Assembly: GCA_965227875.1 (NCBI GenBank)
Contig: OZ245783.1
Coordinates: 620,001 to 684,000 of the forward strand
From: G965227875 sp965227875
Lineage (GTDB): Bacteria; Pseudomonadota; Alphaproteobacteria; Rhizobiales; JAJFHC01
Length of the DNA stretch: 64,000 nucleotides
Direction: 5' to 3'
Below, in pieces: positions 17,213 to 25,759 of the stretch; within the stretch, counting starts at the first letter, position 1, and each line of letters opens with the position of its first letter. The position numbers and the translations under genes were made by a program. The notes beneath the pieces were generated by a model. That model saw nothing but the letters and a program-made list of their open reading frames with translations. It made no database searches and was not told the origin of the DNA.

Positions 17213-18645
17213 CCGGAAACCGAAGCCCGCGCCCGCTCGTCAGCATCGTGATGCCGACCTGCAACAGCGACGCCTACCTGGCCGAAGCCCTGCAAAGCAT
17301 CCGTTCGCAGCCGTTCGAAAACTGGGAACTCGTCGTCGTCGACGATGGATCCGAGCGCCCGCCGGTCGACATCGTACGGTCGGTGATCGGGTCAGCCACG
17401 ATCCTGACGCAGGAGAACCAGGGCCCGTCCGCGGCAAGAAACACGGCGATCGTGCACAGCCGCGGCGAACTGATCGCGTTTCTCGATTCCGACGACTACT
17501 GGTCCCCGGACGCCTTGCCCACGCTCCTTCGCGGTCTTGAGAACGCGCCGGGCGCGGGCATGATCCAGGCACACATGAAGCAATTCTCTGCGGCGGACGA
17601 CAAGGTCCGCATGGGGCCGTCCTACCTGTCCTTCAACGTCGGAAGCCTCCTCGTCCCGCGCCAGACGTTCGACCGCGTCGGCCCGTTCGACGAGCGGCTG
17701 CGGCAAAGCGAAGACGTCGATTTCCACATCAGGTTCAAGGAGGCGGGCCTGAGGAAACTGGCCATCCCGGAGACCGTCCTCTACTACCGCCAGCACGCGA
17801 ACTCGACGACCGTCAGGCACCGCCCCGAAATCCTCAAGCCGGCGCATCACGGCAACTGGCTGCGCCTGCTGGGTGAGAGCCTCAGGCGACGACGGACCCC
17901 CGGCGCGTCCGGCAGGCCTCAACAGCAATCCGCGACCGCTGAAACACCAAATCCGCGCCGCGAACATGTCACGGCCGTCATCTGCGCCAGGAATGCCAGG
18001 GAGTTCCTGCCCGCCGCACTGGACAGCATTCGCGGCCAGACCCTGCCCGTGAACCGCATTCTCGCGGTCGTCGGCCAGAGCGGGGACGGGACGGAGGAGT
18101 TCCTCGAAGGAGAGCCCGACGTCACCGTTCTTCACCAGACCGGCGACGGCCTTGCGAATGCCCGCAATACCGCGCTCGGGCACGTCGACCATGGGTATCT
18201 CGCCTTCCTCGATGCCGACGACCGGTGGGATCCGCGAAAGCTGGAGCTTCAGCTTGAGGCGCTTTCCCTGCTGAAATCTCCGGGCTACAGCATCACGAAT
18301 TTTCAGCGAACATCCCTGAACCCTGTCGATGCGGCCGCTCGCGAAGTTCCGCGACACGAGGGAATCGGATACCGGCTCGGCGTCACCCCGAGCACGCTCG
18401 TGGCGCATACGAGCATCTTCGAGAAGGTCGGGCCTTTCGACCCCGCACTTGGCAACGCCTGCGACACGGACTGGTTCTCGAGAGCCCTCGAAGCGGAACT
18501 GCCATGCGCGGTGCTCGGGCAATGCCTGACCATCAAGACGGTGCACGACCGAAGCCTGAGCTTCGACAACCTGGGCAACCGTGCGGACATGTTCCGGCTT
18601 CTGGCGAAACGAAGACAGGGCGAGCGTCCGGCCGGAAAGTCCTAG
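17209..18645 (+). CDS. Tandem GT2 glycosyltransferase
   Basis: 478 residues from ATG 17209, overlapping the kinase stop. Two complete family-2 GT-A domains are joined by a basic Pro/Gln-rich linker (~residues 225-245). The first begins 'PLVSIVMPTCNSDAYL' and has the DxD motif in 'FLDSDDYW'; the second begins 'HVTAVICARNAREFLPAAL' and has 'FLDADDRW'. The duplication suggests either two sugar transfers or one catalytic and one binding domain. As the last gene of the ABC-PqqD-HprK operon it implies that the exported product is glycosylated (inference). Confidence 0.85.
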   Translation: MTGNRSPRPLVSIVMPTCNSDAYLAEALQSIRSQPFENWELVVVDDGSERPPVDIVRSVIGSATILTQENQGPSAARNTAIVHSRGELIAFLDSDDYWSPDALPTLLRGLENAPGAGMIQAHMKQFSAADDKVRMGPSYLSFNVGSLLVPRQTFDRVGPFDERLRQSEDVDFHIRFKEAGLRKLAIPETVLYYRQHANSTTVRHRPEILKPAHHGNWLRLLGESLRRRRTPGASGRPQQQSATAETPNPRREHVTAVICARNAREFLPAALDSIRGQTLPVNRILAVVGQSGDGTEEFLEGEPDVTVLHQTGDGLANARNTALGHVDHGYLAFLDADDRWDPRKLELQLEALSLLKSPGYSITNFQRTSLNPVDAAAREVPRHEGIGYRLGVTPSTLVAHTSIFEKVGPFDPALGNACDTDWFSRALEAELPCAVLGQCLTIKTVHDRSLSFDNLGNRADMFRLLAKRRQGERPAGKS

Positions 18646-18669
18646 AGCGTGTCCGGGTCTTGCAACCGG

Positions 18670-20130
18670 CTATCGCCGTAACAGTTCGCGCAAGCCTTGG
18701 GCAATTTCTGCGTGCGGTGCGACAGGCGCGCCGTTCCGGGCTGAAGCGATCAGGCTGTGAACGGCTGCCCGTCGTTCCGGCGACAGGACATGTGCACCGA
18801 TTCTGTCCAGCACGTCAGCAGCCCGTTCCGGCCTGCCATGAGCCGCGAGGCTGATCGCCGTCCACCACGCGATCGCCGGATCGCCCGCGAAGTGCTTGTA
18901 CCAGTGAAAAAGCCCGCCTTCGAGCGACACTTCCTTTTCGGTGAGTTGCAGGATCCGGTGGTCGAGGTCCGACTGTTCTCCGGCCTTCCAGGCCTCGACC
19001 GCCGACAGTGCGTCGGCTTCGTCAAGGCCGTGGGACATCAGAAACAGACTGCCGGCATCCGCCCAACCGGGCCGTTCAAGCAAAGTCCCTGGCGTATCCC
19101 GGCGGGCCAGCACGACCGTTTCCATCAGCCTCGACGCATGGGGAGCGGGATCGAAGTGGGTGCGCGCATGCTCATGCGCCTTGCGCCCCATTTCCAGGCG
19201 TCTGTCGGGGTGCCGGTAGAGCCACTCCACGCCATCGCGGAACTCCTCGGCGGTTCTCGCGACGATGCCGGTGTGCCCATCCCGAATGAAGGTCCCGGGT
19301 CCGCCGTGGGGAAAGATGACGGGCGGGACTCCGGCATACATCGCTTCCTGCAGGCTCTTGTCGCTGGTCGCGTAGGTGTCGGGCGCCAGAGGGTATCCGA
19401 ACACGTCGCTCGTGCCGAAAACCTTTCGCACGTCCTCGACGAACCCGGGAAACCTGAACCGGTCGGGCCGGCTGGCGGCGGCGACGGCGTCGAGAAGCCA
19501 CCGGTCCGGCGTGCCACCAAAAACGCGCACGGTCATATCGGGAACATCGATGCGGTCCATGATGCTCGCGAAGTCCGGGTGGAGCTTGCCCGCGTTCAGC
19601 GTGCCGACATAATCGACGTTGAAGCCGTCATGGTCCTGTCTCTCGAGATTGGCGAGGCGGTCGAAGTCGGCCAGTCCGGGCACCACGCGACTGGCCGCCT
19701 CCTGTGTATCAGACCCGCCTTCAGCCTGAACCGGGGGCAGCGCCGTCGGCACGAACCTAGCCGCCCGGTCGACCAGCAGCCGGTTTATCGTTTGTGGCAG
19801 GGCGACGCCGAGTACCTTGGACCAGACGACGGTTCTCGCGGCCGGTGCAGCCGCCAGATAGTGCCATACCTGGGGCGTGTTCCAGAAGTGAAGCAATACG
19901 ACATCGCATTGCTCGACGAGACGGACGAGCGTTGCCTCGTCGGGCGCGCGAAGCACCTCGATCCCGAGCCTCTTCGCGGCGAACACAAGTGGCATATGGA
20001 CCGTTCGGCCAAGGCTCAAGACCGTGTGGCGAACCTCCTCTCCGGCTTGTCCGGCATGTTTGACGAAGGACAGCAGCGAGCGCGCAGGCCCGCCGGCACC
20101 GAGATTGTCGATAACGTGGAGGAGTTGCAT
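18670..20130 (-). CDS. GT4-family glycosyltransferase with C-terminal helical extension
   Basis: 486 residues if started at MQLLHVIDN (20130), the usual GT4 N-terminal strand and Gly-rich loop 'NLGAGGPARSL'; the frame is open to 20301 and that longer start cannot be excluded, as both have weak ribosome sites. The second Rossmann domain carries 'FNVDYVGTLNAGKLH', 'FPGFVEDVRKVFGTSDVFGYP' and the E-x7-E-type segment 'SLQEAMYAGVPPVIFPHGGP'. The last ~150 residues form an added alpha-helical region of unknown role. It is convergent with the tandem GT2 gene, 24 bp apart, and belongs to the same glycan-rich neighbourhood. Confidence 0.75.
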   Translation of the reverse strand: MQLLHVIDNLGAGGPARSLLSFVKHAGQAGEEVRHTVLSLGRTVHMPLVFAAKRLGIEVLRAPDEATLVRLVEQCDVVLLHFWNTPQVWHYLAAAPAARTVVWSKVLGVALPQTINRLLVDRAARFVPTALPPVQAEGGSDTQEAASRVVPGLADFDRLANLERQDHDGFNVDYVGTLNAGKLHPDFASIMDRIDVPDMTVRVFGGTPDRWLLDAVAAASRPDRFRFPGFVEDVRKVFGTSDVFGYPLAPDTYATSDKSLQEAMYAGVPPVIFPHGGPGTFIRDGHTGIVARTAEEFRDGVEWLYRHPDRRLEMGRKAHEHARTHFDPAPHASRLMETVVLARRDTPGTLLERPGWADAGSLFLMSHGLDEADALSAVEAWKAGEQSDLDHRILQLTEKEVSLEGGLFHWYKHFAGDPAIAWWTAISLAAHGRPERAADVLDRIGAHVLSPERRAAVHSLIASARNGAPVAPHAEIAQGLRELLRR

Positions 20131-20549
20131 CGAGATCGCACCTGCGCTGCGAAGGGAGCTGGCGAGAACGGGATCGAAACAGCGCAATGACTTGCCAAAA
20201 CCGTCCCCGAACTTAACCGCCGCAACGGAGGTGGACCAAGCATTTCCGGCAATTCGGTCAGAGGATGTTCTCACCAGCCGATAGAAATCGGTGGTATCCA
20301 TGCGCCCGCATGTCCTGCGCCACGAGCGGAAGGCGTCGTCCGGTGCCCGATGCTACGTGCTGAATTCGACGGCGCGGCACCCGCCTGTTGCGTCCTCGAG
20401 TACCGCTGATCCGATTCTGCGAGCAGCAGGTCTATACAATTCAGGATTCATGATCGGGAAGGCGACCTAACGCACAGGCGGAGAGTGTCTTGGAATGCAC
20501 GTCTTTTCGGTCCGCTTCCGAGCGCCCGTCCCGCGTGCCGGGTGAAGCA

Positions 20550-22835
20550 TCAGCCCGGCAAGAGATAGACCGGACTGGTCCACATGCAATGGCCATCCTC
20601 TGTCGTCACGCGAATCCAGATCGGCGTATCGCGGCCGTCCTCGAACACCGGCACCGACAGGTCGCAGTCCACGTCGCACCGATCGAGCGTCTCCGGCAAC
20701 CGGAAGACCCGGATGCGCCGTTCCAGCCCGCCTGCTTCGAACCTGAGGTCTTCCAGGCCGATCTCGTTCAGCGGGATATCGGTCTCGACCGGGCCGGTCT
20801 CGATCGACAGCCGACCGTCCCCGCTCTCGTCGAGCCAAAGGTCGACGCCGCCGAAGTTCCCGGTTGTGACGGCATCGAACGTGACCGTGTGAGCATCTGC
20901 CAGAAGGGTCGGCCGTTCATGGTTCCAGGAGTTGATCGCCTTGAGATTTTCGATCCGAGGCCCGGTCGTGCGCAGTCTGCCCTGCCAGTGGGTCTGCCGG
21001 CCGCGACCACGATACTCCGCCCCTTCCCAGATCACGCGAACCCGTTCGCCCAGATCCTCCCGGGCGAAAGGCCGCAACGTCTCGACGAGATGGTCGCGCG
21101 ACAGGACATCCACCCGTTCGATGGGTGCGTGGGCATGGACGGAAACAGCGACGCGCACGTCCCGCTGCGATGTCCGGGCAATGTCGCCCATCACCGCCGT
21201 CGTCGCCACGACGGGCGGCAGATCGGATATCCTCGGATCCTCGGGATAGATTTGCCCGCTCTCGCCGAGGTCAACCTTGACGGCGAGATGCCCTCGGCAC
21301 CCGGTTGTGCCGTAGTGATGCCGGCGTCGCATACTTCGGAATATGCCGTCGCGTGACAGTTCGTCGGCGAGAAAACACGTCAGACCGCTGGCCGCCCCGA
21401 ATTCGGACGCGCCGGGATAGCAGGCGCCGGGGGCGCCCTTGTGGACATCGCTGTTGCAGACGACGCCGACGCGGTAATCAAGTTTGAACGCGTCGGTGAG
21501 GATCCACTCGAAGGTGCCCCAGTCTGAGTGAACCTCGACCGCGGTTCTCAGGCGAGCATCCTCCGCACGCGAAACATCGGCCGGCCGGCCACCGACATGC
21601 GCGTAGAGCACGCAGTCCCTGCCCTTCAGGGCCGAGAACAGGTCCTTCACCGTGAGCGCATCGGTGGCAAGGTCCGACCTGTCCGCGATCAGCGCATGGC
21701 TCGAGCGATGAATCTGTTCGCCTTCGTGCCGGAAGAACACGTTGTGATCTCCCCCGAGAGGCGTGTTTGCCGACCACTCGTAACCGGGGAACACGGTGAA
21801 GCGGCCGGGTTCGTCGAACTGCTTGCTGACAGCATTTATCTCACGCCAGAACGGATTGGTGATCTGGAAATCGTTGGCCTGGTGGCTCGTCACGTCGAGG
21901 AATGCGATATCACGGGCGAAGGCGAAGTATTCGCGGATGCTGTTGATCCCGACCGTCTCGCCGCTCTGTCCGTGCAGGTCACCCCAGTAGGCGGCAAGCT
22001 CGCCCTTACCGATCACGAGCGGGTTGGACCTTGCCAGTAGTTCCCCGTCCTCCGACAGGAGGTCGAAGCGGGTGATTCCTTCTTCCTCGATCGAAAGATC
22101 CCCGATCCTGGTGCCCCGGAGGCCAGCTTCGAAGTCGAAGACCTCGGGCAGGTTGGCCACCCTGGCCGATGCCCGGAGTCTCAAGCGACCGGGATGCTCG
22201 CCGGTCGCATTGCCCCACCGGTCTTCCGCGCGAACGCCGAGGGAGAATTCCTCGCCGGGGCGCCTCAGTGTCGGCGCGGTCAAGGTCCAGCGCTCTACAG
22301 TTCCCGGCAATATTTCGATGTCCTTCGCGCCAACCGGCAGGAAGACCCCCGTCGCACACGGATCGACGAGCACGACGAATTCGAAATGGCGCTCCGCGAA
22401 GGTCTGCAACCGGTAGCCGGGAGAGCCGGCCGAACGGTCACCATAGACGATGGTTATCGTATCGCCGGGCTGCATGTAGCCCCGCACGACCGTTGCCCTG
22501 AGGCCGTTGTACCAGGGTCTCTGGTGTGGATAGGGCTCCACATGGAGATCGAGCGAGACCCCGTTCGATGCCGTCGCGGTGACATAGTTCCGGGCCGTCG
22601 GATCGTCGCACTGTACCGCCCCGCTATCCGTCGTCCATCGCTGGACGATCTTGATCGCGCCCGTGTCGTCGAGGCCGTATTCGCCAACCGTGTAGACGAT
22701 CTCGAACGTCTGCAGGCTCCGCACCTCGAAGGCCCCGACAGGGGACAGGCTGACGCTCCCGTAGTCGGCCGTTGCAGGTCCGGGCATCGCCGCGGGCCAG
22801 ACCTCCCCCATGTGGGCAATCCTCGAAATCGTCAT
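20550..22835 (-). CDS. DUF3604 / PHP-superfamily metalloprotein
   Basis: 761 residues. The C-terminal two-thirds carries hallmarks of DUF3604 proteins, a PHP-like metallohydrolase family: 'YWGDLHGQSGE' with H288, 'FLDVTSHQANDFQI', 'FPGYEWSANTPLGGDHNVFF', 'YAHVGGRP', and 'CNSDVHKGAPG' with D463/H465. The N-terminal ~270 residues are beta-rich, probably immunoglobulin-like. No signal peptide is visible. The biochemical substrate of this family is not established to my knowledge; phosphoesterase activity would be the fold-based guess. It stands alone, flanked by intergenic stretches of 247 and 279 bp. Confidence 0.75.
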   Translation of the reverse strand: MTISRIAHMGEVWPAAMPGPATADYGSVSLSPVGAFEVRSLQTFEIVYTVGEYGLDDTGAIKIVQRWTTDSGAVQCDDPTARNYVTATASNGVSLDLHVEPYPHQRPWYNGLRATVVRGYMQPGDTITIVYGDRSAGSPGYRLQTFAERHFEFVVLVDPCATGVFLPVGAKDIEILPGTVERWTLTAPTLRRPGEEFSLGVRAEDRWGNATGEHPGRLRLRASARVANLPEVFDFEAGLRGTRIGDLSIEEEGITRFDLLSEDGELLARSNPLVIGKGELAAYWGDLHGQSGETVGINSIREYFAFARDIAFLDVTSHQANDFQITNPFWREINAVSKQFDEPGRFTVFPGYEWSANTPLGGDHNVFFRHEGEQIHRSSHALIADRSDLATDALTVKDLFSALKGRDCVLYAHVGGRPADVSRAEDARLRTAVEVHSDWGTFEWILTDAFKLDYRVGVVCNSDVHKGAPGACYPGASEFGAASGLTCFLADELSRDGIFRSMRRRHHYGTTGCRGHLAVKVDLGESGQIYPEDPRISDLPPVVATTAVMGDIARTSQRDVRVAVSVHAHAPIERVDVLSRDHLVETLRPFAREDLGERVRVIWEGAEYRGRGRQTHWQGRLRTTGPRIENLKAINSWNHERPTLLADAHTVTFDAVTTGNFGGVDLWLDESGDGRLSIETGPVETDIPLNEIGLEDLRFEAGGLERRIRVFRLPETLDRCDVDCDLSVPVFEDGRDTPIWIRVTTEDGHCMWTSPVYLLPG

Positions 22836-23114
22836 GGTCCTGTCTTCCCTCGCGGATTGGGTTTGCAGTGCTGGCCATTGCCGTCCGGATTCATGCCGGA
22901 CACCCGGTTGTATTCAGGATGAAGCCTCCGCCCGAAGGAACAAAGCGATTTCAACCCGGCGCCCGTCCGGACGTTCTGCACGGCCTTCCCGGTTCCGCCT
23001 CTGCCCTCGAAATCGTTAAGATTCACTCTCCATCGCGCGCTCACATGTCTTAACGGGACACAAACGCCTTCCGTATACGGTGGAACGTCGGGGTCGGCAG
23101 AACCAGTATCCAGG

Positions 23115-24068
23115 ATGAGCGACATTGACGTAGATGGCCTGATGGCAAACCGGTACGTAGGCGAACGGGTCGAAATTGCCCGCCGCGTCGGCGAACGGCT
23201 TTGCATGGGGTCACTCTCGCCGGCGGATCGCGTCGCGGTCGAATCCCTTGCCCGCAACCTCGTGGAGGACGCGATCCTGCGGGTACGTGCCGCACTCGCC
23301 GCCTCGGTGGCGGAGACGCGTTTCCTCCCCAAGGACATCGCCCGCCTGATCGCCCACGATGTCGATGAGATCAGTTGCCCCTTCCTCAGCGTGACGGACG
23401 TCTTCAGCGACGAGGAGTGGTGTGAACTCGTGTCGACGGTGTCCCACGCCGCACGGTGTGCGATCGCCGCACGTCCCTGCATCAGCCAGGAAATCGCGAT
23501 GGCAATCGCAAATCACTACGATGGAGACGCTGCCGCCGTTCTGGCCGGCAACACGTGCGCGCCGATGACACCCCCGGTCGGCCGGCCGCTGATCGAGACC
23601 CACGGCACGCGCGCCGACGTCGTCGAAGCGCTGTGCGGGCGCGAGGACCTTCATCCGGACATCGTCGCAATGCTGGTCGGAAAGGTCTCTGCCGCAGCGC
23701 ATGACAAGTTGATCCGGAAGTTCGGCATGCCCGACCACGTCACCCATCTCGTGGCGGAATCGGAAATCGACTCGATGGTGAAACTGGTCAAGCAGACCTC
23801 TCCGTCACGGATCGGCAATGTTACACGCCGGCTGCACGAGGACCAGAAACTCGACCCTATCCTGTTGCTCGCCGCGCTTCGCGAGGGAGCGATGGATTTT
23901 TTCGTGGCGGCGATGACGGTCTTGACGGGTGGCGATCCGCTCAAGACCAAACGCGCGGTACATCTGGAAGGACCGGACGAACTGGGCGAACTGCTTCAAA
24001 ACGCGCGAATCCCGACGAGTGTCCACCCGCAATTCTGGAAGGCTCTCGAACAGGCGCGCGCCCGGTAG
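23115..24068 (+). CDS. DUF2336 domain-containing protein
   Basis: 317 residues, almost entirely alpha-helical. The segments 'LVEDAILRVRAALAASV', 'LPKDIARLIAHDVDEISCPFL' and 'SDEEWCELVSTVSHAARCAIAARPCIS' match the HEAT-like repeats of DUF2336, a domain largely confined to Alphaproteobacteria and of unknown function. It has no signal peptide or transmembrane span and is probably a cytoplasmic scaffold. It appears to be a monocistron; the following 250 bp hold no gene I can support. Confidence 0.75.
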   Translation: MSDIDVDGLMANRYVGERVEIARRVGERLCMGSLSPADRVAVESLARNLVEDAILRVRAALAASVAETRFLPKDIARLIAHDVDEISCPFLSVTDVFSDEEWCELVSTVSHAARCAIAARPCISQEIAMAIANHYDGDAAAVLAGNTCAPMTPPVGRPLIETHGTRADVVEALCGREDLHPDIVAMLVGKVSAAAHDKLIRKFGMPDHVTHLVAESEIDSMVKLVKQTSPSRIGNVTRRLHEDQKLDPILLLAALREGAMDFFVAAMTVLTGGDPLKTKRAVHLEGPDELGELLQNARIPTSVHPQFWKALEQARAR

Positions 24069-24318
24069 TCTTAAGTCAGGCGCCCTTCTCGCAGCCGCCA
24101 TGCAATGGCGTTTCCATGTGCAATGTCGAGCGCGGCTCTGCCGGTTCACGTCAAAAATATGCTCGGCAAGCCCGTGTGGGTTGTCGCGGTCCCACCGTCG
24201 ATCCATCGCCCGGCCTCGCTTGCCAACCTGATCGAAAGCCGGTAGTCCAACCGGACCCCGTTCAACAGGCCGACGAACGCCTCGCCGGATCGACGCCTTT
24301 CAGGAGGTTCAGGGGCGG

Positions 24319-25368
24319 ATGACTGACTCCGTAACCATTCTTTGTGTCGTGCGCCACGGGCACGCCACGACCCCGGTTTGCATCGAACGGGCCTATGCCG
24401 CCACCCGGCGCGACGTCAGGGTCGTATACGCAGACGTCGCCTCGCCACCAAGCGTCGAAAGCTGTCTGGCCGATCTCGCGTCAGCACGCGACGATTTCGT
24501 CCACCTCAGAATCGACGACTACGTGTCCCGCCAGGAAGCACGGCGGAGAGCGCTGGCGCATGTCGACACGGAATTCGTCGTCCTTCTGGACAACAACATG
24601 CTGTGCGAGCCCGGCTGCATCGACACTCTGCTCGACGTCCAGAAAGAGACGGGCGCGGATGTGGTCTCGCCGATCATCGTGACACAAGGCGGACGCGTCC
24701 ATTTCAGTGCCGGGACGATCGAGCGCAAGCGGGAGCGCTGGTATTCCAGGGCCCAGGTGCGACGTCCCCACGCCCAGCCAGGCGCACCTGTCCGGTCGCT
24801 TCTGGCGGACACCAACCCGCAAAGGGTTGAGATCGATTTCGCCGAAAGCCATTGCTGCCTGATGCGCGCAGATGATCTGAGACTGCCGGGCGTGCTCGAA
24901 CCGGGCATGCACAACGCCCACACCGCGTGTTACGCCGCCTATTTGCTGAAACGCAAGTACAGGAAAAAGATGCTGCTGGACCCCGGGGCCGTGGCATCGA
25001 TTTTTCCGATGTCGTTCGGCTATGACATACCGTGGCTGTTCAGGTCGTACATGCGCAAGGACTGGCTTGACGAGTCCTATCGCCGTCTTGAGAAACTCGT
25101 TGGCCGGGGTCCGGGCACGGCCAGGTCGATAAACATGCCATGGCATGCGAAACACCTGAAATATCTTCTTTTCACCATGCTTGACCGCGACACGCTGCAC
25201 CGCGACGATTTTATGGCCGCAAGCGAAATCCCCGACTACATCGATGGATACGACTTCGATCTGCCCCCGAACGTGGAACAAAGGATCGAGGACGACCTGA
25301 TGCCCCAGGTCCGGACCCTGTATCCCGAACTCGTCGACCCCATGCAGCAATGGCTTTCATTTCGCTGA
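24319..25368 (+). CDS. GT2-like glycosyltransferase
   Basis: 349 residues. The N-terminal half follows a GT-A Rossmann pattern: 'VTILCVVRHGHATTPVCIERA', an acidic strand end 'VVYADV', and 'TEFVVLLDNNMLCEPGCIDTLL' in the place of the DxD motif (here D-N-N). The DNN variant, followed by 'GADVVSPIIV', occurs in some GT2 proteins. The C-terminal ~150 residues are basic and helical. Activity is uncertain because the metal-binding motif is altered. It lies immediately upstream of the Tc toxin genes but 391 bp away, so co-regulation is not obvious. Confidence 0.65.
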   Translation: MTDSVTILCVVRHGHATTPVCIERAYAATRRDVRVVYADVASPPSVESCLADLASARDDFVHLRIDDYVSRQEARRRALAHVDTEFVVLLDNNMLCEPGCIDTLLDVQKETGADVVSPIIVTQGGRVHFSAGTIERKRERWYSRAQVRRPHAQPGAPVRSLLADTNPQRVEIDFAESHCCLMRADDLRLPGVLEPGMHNAHTACYAAYLLKRKYRKKMLLDPGAVASIFPMSFGYDIPWLFRSYMRKDWLDESYRRLEKLVGRGPGTARSINMPWHAKHLKYLLFTMLDRDTLHRDDFMAASEIPDYIDGYDFDLPPNVEQRIEDDLMPQVRTLYPELVDPMQQWLSFR

Positions 25369-25759
25369 CGAACCTGAACGTTCGGGTTTCCGAATGCCAC
25401 GCGCGAAAATTCTGACCGCGCTTGATCGCCGGCGTGCGGCGGGCACCCGGTTCCATTGCACTTGGCGGCGTCTCCGAACAGGCAAAGGACTCTGCGGCTG
25501 ACGGGCCACCGCATCGATCCGCTTTGCGCATCCGGGGCATGTGGCAGTCCCCGAGGACTATCCTGGCACCGGGTAATTCAGTTGACGGACTATTTTCGAT
25601 GTCCTCTACTGGCTGCGCTGGAGGGAATTTTCAAACGTGTGCAGATGGATGTTGTAGCTGGATTGGCTGCAGCATCCGGGCTTGCGGTGCCGCAATGGAT
25701 GCTAACAGGCGACCTGCAGCGGCACGGCGGACAGCTGGCGCACCCGGCCAGGGGGGGCA
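25369..25759. other. Intergenic region upstream of the Tc toxin locus
   Basis: 391 bp without a supportable gene. Short open frames on both strands here have no recognisable protein pattern. The region should contain the promoter of the toxin operon, but no confident -35/-10 pair stands out. A poly-G run (GGGGGG, 25751-25756) lies just before the toxin start codon, which is unusual and may mark the ribosome site region. Confidence 0.4.

Noticed and set aside
18757..20190. 477-codon plus-strand open frame
   Set aside because: Antisense to the GT4 gene; no recognisable motif.
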